A DNA stretch of 37,439 nt, from the NCBI GenBank assembly GCA_934179675.1, contig CAKPQS010000012.1, positions 1 through 37,439 on the forward strand. Direction: 5' to 3'. A program made the position numbers and the translations under genes. Below the pieces are notes generated by a model. The model searched no databases, had not been told where the DNA came from, and saw only the letters and a list, made by a program, of their open reading frames with translations. Source of the stretch: an uncultured Bacilli bacterium (GTDB lineage Bacteria > Bacillota_I > Bacilli_A > RF39 > UBA660). Positions 24,248 through 32,828 of the stretch are shown in pieces. The number at the start of each line of letters is the position of its first letter. Position 1 is the stretch's first letter.

Positions 24248-25663
24248 ATGGCTAATAAAGCAATTACAAGCAGAGATATTGACTTTGCACAATGGTATAC
24301 TGATGTTGTTAAGGCAGCACGTTTAGCAACTTATTCATGTGTTAAAGGATGTACTATATTTGAACCAAATGGGTATGCAATATGGGAAAATATTCAAAAA
24401 AATATGGATGAGTTATTTAAAAAAACAGGGCATAAAAATGTAGCAATGCCACTATTTATACCTGAAAAATTATTAAATAAAGAAAGTGAGCTTGTAAATG
24501 GTTTTGCACCAGAAGTTGCTTGGGTTACAGAAGGTGGAAGTAAACATTTAGATGAAAGACTATGTGTAAGACCAACAAGTGAAACATTATTTAGTGATTA
24601 TTATAGTAAAGTTGTAAAATCATATAGAGATTTACCTTTAAAATACAATCAATGGTGTAGTGTTGTAAGATGGGAAAAAGAAACAAGACCTTTCTTAAGA
24701 TCAAGAGAATTCTTTTGGCAAGAAGGACATACTGTTCATGCAACACGTGAAGAAGCAGAAGATGAAACAAGGGATATGTTAAATTTATATAAATTTTTCT
24801 TTGAAAATTATTTAGCAATTCCTGTAGTAACTGGAAGAAAAACAGAAAAAGAAAAATTTGCAGGAGCAGAATATACTTTAACAATTGAAGCATTAATGCA
24901 TAATGGTGTATGTTTACAAAGTGGAACAAGTCATTATTTTGGTCAAAAATTTAGTAAAGCTTATGATATTAAATTTTTAAATAAAGAAAATAAACTTGAA
25001 TATTGTTATCAAACATCATGGGGAACATCAAATAGAATGATTGGTGCCTTAATAATGGTTCACGGAGATGACAATGGATTAATATTACCACCTTTAATCG
25101 CACCTACTCAAGTAGTTATAATTGGAATTGGTGATGTTCTAGAAGAAGTAAATAAAATTTATGATACCTTAAAAAATAATAACATAAGAGTTAGCATTGA
25201 TGATAGTGAAAAATCACCAGGTTTTAAATTTGCCGAAGCTGAAGTTAATGGTATTCCTATTAGAATAGAAATTGGAGCAAGAGATTTAGAAAATAATGAA
25301 ATAACAATTGCTCGTAGAGATACACTTGAAAAAATAAAGGTTGATAAAGATATAGATATAGTTTCATATATAAAAACATTATTTGCTCAAATTCAAAAAG
25401 ATATGTATAATAAAGCGCTTGCAAGAATGAAAAAAATGACTTATGAAGCAAAAGATTTAAAAGATATGGAAAATATTTTAAATTCACAACCAGGATTTAT
25501 AATTGCTGATTGGTGTGGTAGTGCTGAATGTGAAAGCAAAATAAAAGAAATTAAAGGATGTAAATCAAGATGTATTTTGGAAAATCATGATAAAATTACT
25601 GGTAAATGTGTAGTATGTTCTAAAGAAGCTAAAGAAACAGTTGTATGGGGAATTCAATATTGA
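24248..25663 (+). CDS. proS: Prolyl-tRNA synthetase, eukaryote/archaeal-like short type
   Basis: Charges tRNA-Pro. At 471 residues it lacks the editing insertion of the common bacterial type and begins like archaeal and eukaryotic ProS (ITSRDIDFAQWYTDVVKAARLA). Class II motifs are visible: motif 2 around VVRWEKETRPFLRSREFFWQEGHT and motif 3 around GTSNRMIGALIMVHGDDNGLILPP. The C-terminal zinc-type region keeps its cysteines (WCGSAECESK...CKSRC...CVVCSK), and it ends in a Tyr, as usual. AGGAGG precedes the ATG. It is controlled by the T-box just upstream and ended by a palindromic terminator. Confidence 0.95.
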   Translation: MANKAITSRDIDFAQWYTDVVKAARLATYSCVKGCTIFEPNGYAIWENIQKNMDELFKKTGHKNVAMPLFIPEKLLNKESELVNGFAPEVAWVTEGGSKHLDERLCVRPTSETLFSDYYSKVVKSYRDLPLKYNQWCSVVRWEKETRPFLRSREFFWQEGHTVHATREEAEDETRDMLNLYKFFFENYLAIPVVTGRKTEKEKFAGAEYTLTIEALMHNGVCLQSGTSHYFGQKFSKAYDIKFLNKENKLEYCYQTSWGTSNRMIGALIMVHGDDNGLILPPLIAPTQVVIIGIGDVLEEVNKIYDTLKNNNIRVSIDDSEKSPGFKFAEAEVNGIPIRIEIGARDLENNEITIARRDTLEKIKVDKDIDIVSYIKTLFAQIQKDMYNKALARMKKMTYEAKDLKDMENILNSQPGFIIADWCGSAECESKIKEIKGCKSRCILENHDKITGKCVVCSKEAKETVVWGIQY

Positions 25664-25676
25664 ATTCTTTTTCTTT
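25650..25676 (+). terminator. Terminator of proS
   Basis: The perfect palindrome GAATTCAATATTGAATTC (25650-25667) contains the stop codon and is followed by a T-rich tract. Confidence 0.65.
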
Positions 25677-25701
25677 ACAAATAAAAAAATATTAGTATAA
25701 T
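25674..25701 (+). promoter_or_regulatory. Promoter of the amidoligase-like gene
   Basis: TTTACA (25674-25679, 5/6), a 16-base spacer and a perfect TATAAT (25696-25701), 17 bases before the start codon. Confidence 0.65.
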
Positions 25702-25718
25702 AGTTGCTAGGTGAAACT

Positions 25719-26678
25719 ATGAATAATTTTATAAATTTAAATGCTAATGATCAATTATCTAGTATGGATAAAAAAGATTTAAATGAGTTTTTAAGATTAT
25801 TAAATAATTATGATTTAGAATTAAGAGAAAAATTAGATTGTAATAATATTACTTTCGGTATGGAACTTGAATGTGAACATGTAAATATTAAACCAATTTT
25901 AGAATCTTTAAAAGAAATTAATTTTGTTCATAAGTGGTTAGTTGAGCCTGATGAATCATTAATTGATACAAATGGTTTGGAATTTATAAGTCCAACATAT
26001 AAAAATGAAAAATATAACTATTTAGAATTACAGCAAATGTGTAATACTTTAAGAAAAAATGCTAGTATCGGTAAAAGAGCTGGTGGACATATTCATATTG
26101 GAGCCCAAATACTGGAAAATGAAAAAACATTATTTAATTTAATTAATTTCTGGATATTATATGAACATTTAATATTTAGATTTACAAATGGTGAATTTTT
26201 ATATGCAAGACCTAATATATCATTATTTGCATATCCTTTAAGAGAAGAAATAGGGCTACTTCCAATAAATATATCATCATTTAATTTAAATGATTATAGA
26301 AATAAATTTATTGATAGTTGTATTAGATTATATAATATTAAAAGTTTTAAAAAAGCAAAATATAAAAATACTATTGAATTTAGATGTCCAAATGGAACAT
26401 TAGATCCTGTTATATGGCAAAATAATTTGAATTTTTTTATAAAATTTATTGAATATGTTAAAAAAAATGAATGTAGTTATGATGATATATATAATAAATC
26501 ATGTAAAACTGTAATGGTTGATGCAAGTAGTTATTATAAAATATTTTTGGATGAAGCTATTAAGTTATCAGATGAAATATTTAATAAAAATATTGATAAA
26601 ATATATTTTTTAAGACAATATTTAAAAAATAATGAAGTAAGTACTATATATAGAAAATGTAAAAAATTTACAAAATAA
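25719..26678 (+). CDS. Amidoligase-like protein (glutamine-synthetase/GCS fold family)
   Basis: Resembles the putative amidoligase family, relatives of glutamate-cysteine ligase thought to join carboxylates to amines in peptide tags or modifications. The motifs seen are the N-terminal FGMELECE (46-53; metal-binding Glu pair), WLVEPDES...GLEFISP, GGHIHIG (122-128) and TIEFRCPNGT (218-227, Arg and Glu). These match the expected order of ATP/metal ligands, so it looks active. It has its own promoter and AGGTGAAAC before the ATG at 25719. It stands alone between two tRNA synthetase genes, with no ATP-grasp, peptidase or substrate peptide beside it. The assignment rests on motif recall. Confidence 0.65.
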   Translation: MNNFINLNANDQLSSMDKKDLNEFLRLLNNYDLELREKLDCNNITFGMELECEHVNIKPILESLKEINFVHKWLVEPDESLIDTNGLEFISPTYKNEKYNYLELQQMCNTLRKNASIGKRAGGHIHIGAQILENEKTLFNLINFWILYEHLIFRFTNGEFLYARPNISLFAYPLREEIGLLPINISSFNLNDYRNKFIDSCIRLYNIKSFKKAKYKNTIEFRCPNGTLDPVIWQNNLNFFIKFIEYVKKNECSYDDIYNKSCKTVMVDASSYYKIFLDEAIKLSDEIFNKNIDKIYFLRQYLKNNEVSTIYRKCKKFTK

Positions 26679-26703
26679 ATGCTTAAAATTAATTCCAAAA
26701 TAA

Positions 26704-26732
26704 TTGACATTATAATAATAATTTGATATTAT
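26704..26732 (+). promoter_or_regulatory. Promoter of the gltX T-box transcript
   Basis: A perfect TTGACA (26704-26709), a 17-base spacer, then TATTAT (26727-26732, 5/6), directly upstream of the T-box leader. Confidence 0.8.
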
Positions 26733-26739
26733 CTTACTA

Positions 26740-26940
26740 GAACTGAGAAAAAGAGTAGTAAAATAATGTATATTTTATAGAGAGTTTATGAATGGTGGAA
26801 ATAAACAAATATAATTATTTGAAGAAACTTTGGAGTTAAATACTGTATATAAGGTATTTCGCAGGAGATGCGTTAAAAAAAGAGAAAAAAATTAAGGTGG
26901 TACCACGGCTTTTCGTCCTTTAGAAGAGCGTGGTTTTTAT
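26740..26940 (+). promoter_or_regulatory. T-box riboswitch, glutamate specifier GAA
   Basis: The leader starts AACTGAGAAAAAG. The base of stem I pairs AACT with AGTT, and AAAG with CTTT. The opposite internal loop holds GAAGAAA (26821-26827), giving a GAA (Glu) specifier. GGTGGAA around 26795 fits a distal stem I loop. The core AGGTGGTACCACGG is at 26895-26908. The terminator stem is CCACG (26903-26907) with CGTGG (26929-26933), followed by T. The specifier agrees with gltX. Confidence 0.9.
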
Positions 26941-26958
26941 TATGAAAGGAAGAATATT

Positions 26959-28602
26959 ATGACAAGAAAAGATTTAGCAAATTTAATATTTCCTAATATT
27001 AAATTAACTGTAGAAGATTATGAAAAAATTTATCCAGAAAGAAATTTAGATAAAAATGCTATTGTTTCAAGATATGCTCCAAGTCCAACAGGATTTATAC
27101 ATATAGGGGCATTATTATCAAGTTTTACAGATAGTGTTTTTGCTAAACAAACAAATGGTGTTTTTTATTTAAGAATCGAAGATACAGATACAAAAAGAAC
27201 AGTAGAAAATGGAATAAATACAATTATAGATGGCTTAAAAGAATTTAATGTAACTTTTGATGAAGGACCTAACAGTGATAATACTAGTTATGGTGCTTAT
27301 GGGCCTTATATTCAAAGTGAAAGAAAAGAAATATACCAAGCATTTATTAAATATTTGATTGAAAATGATAAAGCTTATCCTTGTTTTTGTTCATCTTCAG
27401 AAATTGAACAAATTAGAAAAGATGAAGAAGTTTGTAAAGCTCGAATTGGTTATTATGGCGAATGGGCTCATTGCCGTAATTTAAGTGTTGATGAAGCTTA
27501 TGAAAAAATAAAAAATGGTGAATCATATATTATTAGATTTAAAAGTAATGGCGATTTTAATAAAAAAATAATATGTCATGATGAAATAAGAGGAGATATA
27601 GCATTTCCTGAAAATGATATTGATATTGTTATTATGAAAAGTGATGGTTTGCCAACATACCATTTTGCTCATTTAGTAGATGACCATTTAATGAGAACAA
27701 CACATGTTATAAGAGGAGATGAATGGTTAAGTAGTTTACCACTTCATATTCAATTATTTGAAGCTTTTGGATTTAAACCATTAAAATATTGTCATATTGC
27801 ACCATTATGTAAAATAGATGAAGAAACTGGTAATGTAAGAAAAGTAAGTAAAAGAAAAGATCCTGAATTTGCGATGAGTTATTATCATAAGGAAGGAATA
27901 CCATCAGAAGCTGTTAGATTATATTTAGCAAATATTACTAGTAGTGCTTTTGAATCGTGGTTTTTAGCGAACCCTACACTTGATATAAAAGATTTTAAAT
28001 TTGAATTTAAAAAGATGAATAAAAGTGGTGCTTTATTTGATGTAAATAAATTAATGAATATAAGTAAAACTTATATAAGTCGTTTAAAAGCTGATGATTT
28101 ATATGAAAGAGTAAGTAAATATTTAAAAGAATATGATATTAATTTTTATAATGTATTTACAAATGATAAAAAATATTCAATTAGTATTTTAAATATTGAA
28201 AGGGAAGTAAAAAAACCTCGTAAAGATATTGGTAAATATAGTGATGTATTTAAAGAAATAAATTATATGTATGATGAGTATTTTAATCCTTTATATGAAA
28301 ACAAAAGTTTAGATGGTAATATGTATTTGGAATATGTTAAGACTGTATTTGATGTAAATGATGATAAAAATACTTGGTTTAATAATTTATCATTATTTGC
28401 AAGTAAATATAATTATGCTTCAATGAAAGAATATAAAGAAAATCCTGATAATTATAAGGGACATATTGGTGATTTTTGTGAAGGTTTAAGATATGTTATA
28501 TCTGGTAGAACACAAACTCCAGATTTATATGAAATAACTAAACTATTAGGGAAAAATAGATTAATTGAAAGAATAAATAATTACAAAAAAACAGTTGAAT
28601 AA
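26959..28602 (+). CDS. gltX: Glutamyl-tRNA synthetase
   Basis: Class I synthetase that loads glutamate on tRNA-Glu. The HIGH motif lies in RYAPSPTGFIHIGALLSS (about residue 35-52) and the KMSKS counterpart is VSKRKDPEF. At 547 residues it is longer than the usual ~480, with an ~30-residue N-terminal extension (IKLTVEDYEKIYPERNLDKNAI) seen in one clostridial/bacilli subgroup. Whether it is discriminating or also charges tRNA-Gln, which would need GatCAB, cannot be told; no gat genes are present here. GAAAGGAAGAAT precedes the ATG. Confidence 0.95.
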   Translation: MTRKDLANLIFPNIKLTVEDYEKIYPERNLDKNAIVSRYAPSPTGFIHIGALLSSFTDSVFAKQTNGVFYLRIEDTDTKRTVENGINTIIDGLKEFNVTFDEGPNSDNTSYGAYGPYIQSERKEIYQAFIKYLIENDKAYPCFCSSSEIEQIRKDEEVCKARIGYYGEWAHCRNLSVDEAYEKIKNGESYIIRFKSNGDFNKKIICHDEIRGDIAFPENDIDIVIMKSDGLPTYHFAHLVDDHLMRTTHVIRGDEWLSSLPLHIQLFEAFGFKPLKYCHIAPLCKIDEETGNVRKVSKRKDPEFAMSYYHKEGIPSEAVRLYLANITSSAFESWFLANPTLDIKDFKFEFKKMNKSGALFDVNKLMNISKTYISRLKADDLYERVSKYLKEYDINFYNVFTNDKKYSISILNIEREVKKPRKDIGKYSDVFKEINYMYDEYFNPLYENKSLDGNMYLEYVKTVFDVNDDKNTWFNNLSLFASKYNYASMKEYKENPDNYKGHIGDFCEGLRYVISGRTQTPDLYEITKLLGKNRLIERINNYKKTVE

Positions 28603-28616
28603 ATCAACTGCTTTTT
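28592..28616. terminator. Bidirectional terminator between gltX and the FNT channel
   Basis: CAGTTGA / TCAACTG with a five-base loop; A run before, T run after. It overlaps the stops of both converging genes. Confidence 0.75.
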
Positions 28617-29326
28617 GTTTTATTGATTAAATACCCAATCAAAAATCCACCAATAATATTACCAATCGTAACAAAATATAAATTATTTAAAACATCAATT
28701 AATGAAATTTGGTTAAAATTATCAAAAAATGTTGCAAATAAATAATACATATTTGCTATACTGTGTTCAAAACCAAGTAAGACAAAAGCGAAGACTGGAA
28801 ATATACAACACAAGACTTTTTCAACGATAGTTTTAGAAATGCTTGCTAAATAAACAGCGCTACAAACTAAAATATTGCATAAAATGCCAAGAGCGAATTC
28901 ATTAATAATGCTTAAATTAAGTTTAGATAACCCGACTTTTAATATTGAACTACCAAACAAATCAAAATGATTAGTTAAACTAACTAAAATAATTGTTCCA
29001 ATCGCACCAGCTAAGTTGCCTAAATAAGAAAAAATAAGTAATTTTAAACTAGATTTAATTTTTATTTTTTTATTAATTAAAGGAATAATAACAAGGCAAT
29101 TACCAGTAAAAAGTTCAGTTTTAAACAAAACAACTAAAATTAAACCAATTGGAAATACTAAAGCACTTAATAATTTAGAAATAGAATAGTTACTAATACT
29201 AGAATTAACAACAATTGATAACATTGAGGCAATTGCAATAAAAAAACCTGCCATAATTCCTTTTAAAAAAATAGTATTAATATTTTGATTAACTTTTTTG
29301 ATCATATTTTCTTCAAAATCATTCAT
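28604..29326 (-). CDS. Formate/nitrite transporter family channel
   Basis: Member of the FNT family: pentameric membrane channels for formate, nitrite, lactate or hydrosulfide. It has six hydrophobic segments in 240 residues. Recognisable motifs are LFTGNCLV after the second span and GFEHSIANMYYL, which carries the central conserved histidine and asparagine. The start at 29326 follows GGAGGTTACT; a longer in-frame version from 29371 has no site. Given the cysteine desulfurase and thiol genes nearby, hydrosulfide is one possible substrate besides formate, but this is a guess from location. Confidence 0.85.
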   Translation of the reverse strand: MNDFEENMIKKVNQNINTIFLKGIMAGFFIAIASMLSIVVNSSISNYSISKLLSALVFPIGLILVVLFKTELFTGNCLVIIPLINKKIKIKSSLKLLIFSYLGNLAGAIGTIILVSLTNHFDLFGSSILKVGLSKLNLSIINEFALGILCNILVCSAVYLASISKTIVEKVLCCIFPVFAFVLLGFEHSIANMYYLFATFFDNFNQISLIDVLNNLYFVTIGNIIGGFLIGYLINKTKSS

Positions 29327-29465
29327 AGTAACCTCCAATAATAATTTTATCATATAATTTAAAAAAGACAAATATCTATTTTTAGAAATATCCTATAAAG
29401 TATTAATAAAAAAGTGATTTTTCCTAAAAAATCTGATATAATTTAATTAAGAAAAGAGGAATGAA

Positions 29466-30761
29466 ATGAAATACTATTGTATTGGCATAAAAGGATCGGG
29501 AATGGCAGCACTTGCTTGTATATTGAAAGACCTAGGAAATGAAGTGAGTGGATATGATGATGATACATCATATAAGTATACTCTTGAAGGTTTAAATAAA
29601 AGAAATATAAAAATTTATAATGATAGTAATCATGAAATAGATAATGATACAATTGTTACTTATTCAAAAGCATTTTCTTTAGAACATATAGAAATGAAAA
29701 GATGTAAAAATTTAAATTTAAAATTTATTGAATATTTTGATTTAATGGGAGAATTATCTAGACAATTTTATACAATTGGTGTAAGTGGAACACATGGCAA
29801 AACAACTGTATCAAGCTTATTAAGAACAATAATTGGTCCTAAAGCAAACTATTTTATTGGTGATGGTGAGGGTTATGCTTCTAAAGAAAATAAAATAATG
29901 ATTATGGAATCATGCGAATTTAATAAACATTTTTTACACTATTATCCAAGTTTAGCACTTATAACAAATATTGATCGTGATCATACAGAATGTTATAAAG
30001 ATATGAATGATTTAATAAATTCATTTCAAGAATTTGCTGAAAGAGCTAAAACTGTTATATGTATGGGCGATGATGAAAAAATTAGAAGTATCAATTTTAA
30101 AAATAAAGTAATATATTATGGGATGAATAAAAATAATGATTTTTATGTTAAAAATATTATTAAAAATGAAAATGGTAATACATTTGATATATACAGAAAA
30201 GAAGAATTTTTAGGAACATTTTATGTACCATTATTTGGTGATCACATGATATTAAATACTTTATGTGCTGTTGTTGCTTCTTTAGAAGTTGGTATGGATA
30301 TAGATGAAATAAAAGAGAAATTAATTCATTTTGAAAATGCTAAAAGAAGATTTAAAGAAACAATAATAAATGATACTATTATAATAGATGATTATGCACA
30401 TCATCCAACGGAAATAAGAGCAACTATAGAAAGTGCTAGACAAAAATACCCTCATAAAAAAATAATTGCAGTATTTATGCCAAATACTTATTCAAGATAT
30501 AGAGATTATGCTGATGAGTTTGTTGCGGCTTTTAAAAAAGCAGATTATACATTTTTGACAATGGTAAATTCAAATAGAGAAAAAAAGGAAGATTATAATA
30601 TAGATAGTGATGATATTATAAAAAAAATAAATGGCGAAATATTAAATGATGATTTAACGGATTTATTAAAATATAAAGATTCAGTCTTTTGTTTTATGAG
30701 CTGTGCATCTATATATCATATAGAAGAAAAATTTATAAATTTATTAAAAAATTCAGTATAA
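29466..30761 (+). CDS. murC: UDP-N-acetylmuramate--L-alanine ligase MurC
   Basis: Adds the first amino acid, L-Ala, to UDP-MurNAc. The N-terminal nucleotide-sugar fold is GIKGSGMAALACIL, the ATP loop is GTHGKTT (108-114), the metal region is NIDRDHTECYKD and the ADP/UDP junction is IDDYAHHPTEI. At 431 residues it is normal in size. AAGAGGAATGAA precedes the ATG. It forms the same pathway with murF and mraY but is not linked to them in an operon; the cysteine desulfurase follows after a terminator. Confidence 0.93.
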   Translation: MKYYCIGIKGSGMAALACILKDLGNEVSGYDDDTSYKYTLEGLNKRNIKIYNDSNHEIDNDTIVTYSKAFSLEHIEMKRCKNLNLKFIEYFDLMGELSRQFYTIGVSGTHGKTTVSSLLRTIIGPKANYFIGDGEGYASKENKIMIMESCEFNKHFLHYYPSLALITNIDRDHTECYKDMNDLINSFQEFAERAKTVICMGDDEKIRSINFKNKVIYYGMNKNNDFYVKNIIKNENGNTFDIYRKEEFLGTFYVPLFGDHMILNTLCAVVASLEVGMDIDEIKEKLIHFENAKRRFKETIINDTIIIDDYAHHPTEIRATIESARQKYPHKKIIAVFMPNTYSRYRDYADEFVAAFKKADYTFLTMVNSNREKKEDYNIDSDDIIKKINGEILNDDLTDLLKYKDSVFCFMSCASIYHIEEKFINLLKNSV

Positions 30762-30776
30762 TACTGATTTTTTTTT
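30753..30776 (+). terminator. Terminator of murC
   Basis: TCAGTA / TACTGA with a three-base loop (30759-30761) is followed by nine T. The stop codon lies in the loop. Confidence 0.75.
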
Positions 30777-30808
30777 AATAATGTGTTAAAATTAAAAAAG
30801 GTGATATG

Positions 30809-31918
30809 ATGGTATATTTAGATTATTCAGCTACAACTCCTGTAAATAAAGAAGTTTTAGATAGTTTTAATAAAGTTACAAATAATTTTATTGGTAATCC
30901 TAATTCTTTACATAGATTAGGTGTTGAAGCAAAAGAATTAATAGATGAAGCAACAAAACAAATCGCACAGATATTAAATATTCGTGCTGATGAAATAATA
31001 TATACGAGTGGAGCATCAGAAAGTAATAATACTGCTTTAAAAGGTATTTGTTTTAAGTATCAAAATAGAGGTAAAAAAATATTAACTACTAAATTGGAAC
31101 ATTCTAGTATATATGGTTCACTTGGCTATTTACAAAAAAATGGTTTTATTGTTGATTTTATTGAATTAAATGAAAATGGTGAAATAGATATAAATGATTT
31201 AAAAAACAAATTAACAGATGATGTTATATTAGTTACAATAAGTCATGTAAATAGTGAAGTTGGAATTAAACAAAATGTAAATGAAATAGGAAAAATTATT
31301 CATGACAATAGTAAAGCATATTTTCATGTTGATATGACACAATCAGTAGGGAAAATTAATGTTTCATTTGAAAATATTGATTTAGCTTCTTTTACTGCAC
31401 ATAAAATATATGGATTAAAAGGAATAGGTGCTTTATATTTAAAAAAAGGAATTGTTATTGATAATTTAATACATGGTGGTAAAAGTACAAGTACATATAG
31501 AAGTGGTACACCATCAGCAGCTTTAATTGTTTCATTTGCCAAAGCATTGAGATTAATTTATAATAATATAGATGAAAAATATAATCATGTTTTAGAATTA
31601 AATAAGTATTTAAGAAATAATTTAAAATGTTATATAAATAGTACAAATTCATCTATTCCTCATATTTTGAATTTAAGTGTTTTGAATATAAAACCTGAAA
31701 CAATTTTACATGCTTTAGAGAAATATGATATTTTTATATCAACACAAAGTGCATGTTCAACTGGTGACACAAGTACAAGTGTTTATGCTGTTACTAAAGA
31801 TCTTGAAAAAGCTAAACATAGTGTAAGAATTAGTTTATCTTATTTAACAACAATAGATGAAGTAAAGTACTTTGTTAAATGTTTTAATGATGTATTAGAG
31901 GAATATAGAATTGATTAA
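30809..31918 (+). CDS. Cysteine desulfurase, NifS/IscS type
   Basis: Pyridoxal-phosphate enzyme that takes sulfur from cysteine for Fe-S clusters and tRNA thiolation. YLDYSATTP opens the protein; SFTAHKIYGLKG contains the Schiff-base lysine; STQSACSTGDTSTS holds the catalytic cysteine that forms the persulfide. The loop around it is of the short/IscS-NifS kind. Two ATGs lie in tandem (30806, 30809); the second is better spaced from AAAGGTGA. No iscU, thiI or mnmA follows; downstream are 206 bases without a gene and then the thioredoxin cassette. It may feed the TtcA-like enzyme. Confidence 0.92.
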   Translation: MVYLDYSATTPVNKEVLDSFNKVTNNFIGNPNSLHRLGVEAKELIDEATKQIAQILNIRADEIIYTSGASESNNTALKGICFKYQNRGKKILTTKLEHSSIYGSLGYLQKNGFIVDFIELNENGEIDINDLKNKLTDDVILVTISHVNSEVGIKQNVNEIGKIIHDNSKAYFHVDMTQSVGKINVSFENIDLASFTAHKIYGLKGIGALYLKKGIVIDNLIHGGKSTSTYRSGTPSAALIVSFAKALRLIYNNIDEKYNHVLELNKYLRNNLKCYINSTNSSIPHILNLSVLNIKPETILHALEKYDIFISTQSACSTGDTSTSVYAVTKDLEKAKHSVRISLSYLTTIDEVKYFVKCFNDVLEEYRID

Positions 31919-32124
31919 AAATTGTAATTTTATTGAATGTAAATTTGTTGAAATAACTAAAAAAATATTTTATTTGAATCTTATAAAATGAATTTTAATA
32001 TATTTAATAATAAAAATATAAATGATATGAATAAAAAATATATCATTAGTTGGTAACAATAAATTTAAATAATATTAAAGGATATGTTATATCAAGTGAT
32101 AATTATATTAGGAGTAGATGTTAA
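31919..32124 (+). other. Non-coding stretch with a weak promoter candidate
   Basis: 206 bases of A/T-rich sequence. I see no convincing gene. A possible promoter for the thioredoxin cassette is TTGGTA (32050-32055), 17 bases, TATTAA (32073-32078). No clear terminator follows the desulfurase gene. Confidence 0.35.
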
Positions 32125-32358
32125 ATGAAAATTATTGAGATAAGTGCTATATGGTGTCCTAGCTGTTTAATTATGAGACCTATATATGAACAAATATATA
32201 AAAAATATAATTTAGATGTAATTAGATTAGATTATGATACCGATGATATTACAGAGTATAATGTAGGTAATATTTTACCTGTATTAATAATTGATAATAA
32301 AAGATTCATAGGTGAAGTTAAGGCTAAAGAAATTGAAAATTATTTGGAGAGTTTATGA
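32125..32358 (+). CDS. Small cytoplasmic thioredoxin-like protein (CPSC)
   Basis: 77 residues with a thioredoxin fold core: MKIIEISAIWCPSC puts the active site at 11-14, and the cis-Pro is in NILPVLIID. It lacks a signal peptide and should work in the cytoplasm, giving electrons to partners such as the membrane DsbD/CcdA-like protein encoded two genes later. TTAGGAGTAGATGTTAA precedes the start. Its stop overlaps the start of the next gene (ATGA), so the two are translationally coupled. Confidence 0.85.
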   Translation: MKIIEISAIWCPSCLIMRPIYEQIYKKYNLDVIRLDYDTDDITEYNVGNILPVLIIDNKRFIGEVKAKEIENYLESL

Positions 32359-32819
32359 AAAAAATAATATTTATTTTGTGTTTTTTTCTTTTTATTAATG
32401 TAAGTGCTAAAGTAAAAGTTTATTTATTTTATGGTGATGGATGTCCTCATTGTGCTAAATTTGAAGAATATGTTGATAAAAATAAAGAAAAATATAACTT
32501 TGAAATTACTAAATATGAAGTATGGCATAATAGTTTAAATAAAAAAATATTAAATACTGTTGCTTCAAAATTTAATGATGAGCAATATGGTGTTCCTTAT
32601 ATTGTTGTTGGCGATAAAAGGATAATTGGTTGGAATGATAATAAAGAAAAGCAATTTTTAGAGTTAATTGCTCAAAATAAGAAGTATATATATTGTGATA
32701 TTGTAAATAATCTTGATTGTAATAAAAATGATACAGGTGTTTTAAAATACCCTCAAGAAGAAAAAATGATAGTTTTTTTTAAAAAATATATGTCATTGTT
32801 GTTAAAAATATTTGGATAG
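32355..32819 (+). CDS. Exported thioredoxin-like protein (CPHC)
   Basis: 154 residues with an N-terminal signal peptide or anchor (KKIIFILCFFLFINVSAK) and the active site CPHC at 30-33 in FYGDGCPHC; the cis-Pro is in YGVPYIVV. CPHC is the motif of oxidising DsbA as well as some reductases. It resembles the N-terminal half of the next protein closely, with over 50 bases identical around the active site, but stops before any membrane domain. A C-terminal amphipathic or hydrophobic tail (MIVFFKKYMSLLLKIF) may hold it at the membrane. It begins within the stop of the preceding gene. Confidence 0.82.
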   Translation: MKKIIFILCFFLFINVSAKVKVYLFYGDGCPHCAKFEEYVDKNKEKYNFEITKYEVWHNSLNKKILNTVASKFNDEQYGVPYIVVGDKRIIGWNDNKEKQFLELIAQNKKYIYCDIVNNLDCNKNDTGVLKYPQEEKMIVFFKKYMSLLLKIFG

Positions 32820-32828
32820 GAAGTATAT

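Noticed and set aside
24591..24929. A 112-residue open frame on the minus strand inside proS
   Set aside because: It is the antisense shadow of a well-supported gene; very rich in Leu, Tyr and His, with no ribosome binding site.
31911..31991. A 26-codon frame starting with TTG inside the end of the cysteine desulfurase gene
   Set aside because: TTG start overlapping the stop, no separate ribosome binding site beyond a weak AGAGGA, and composition like the surrounding non-coding DNA.
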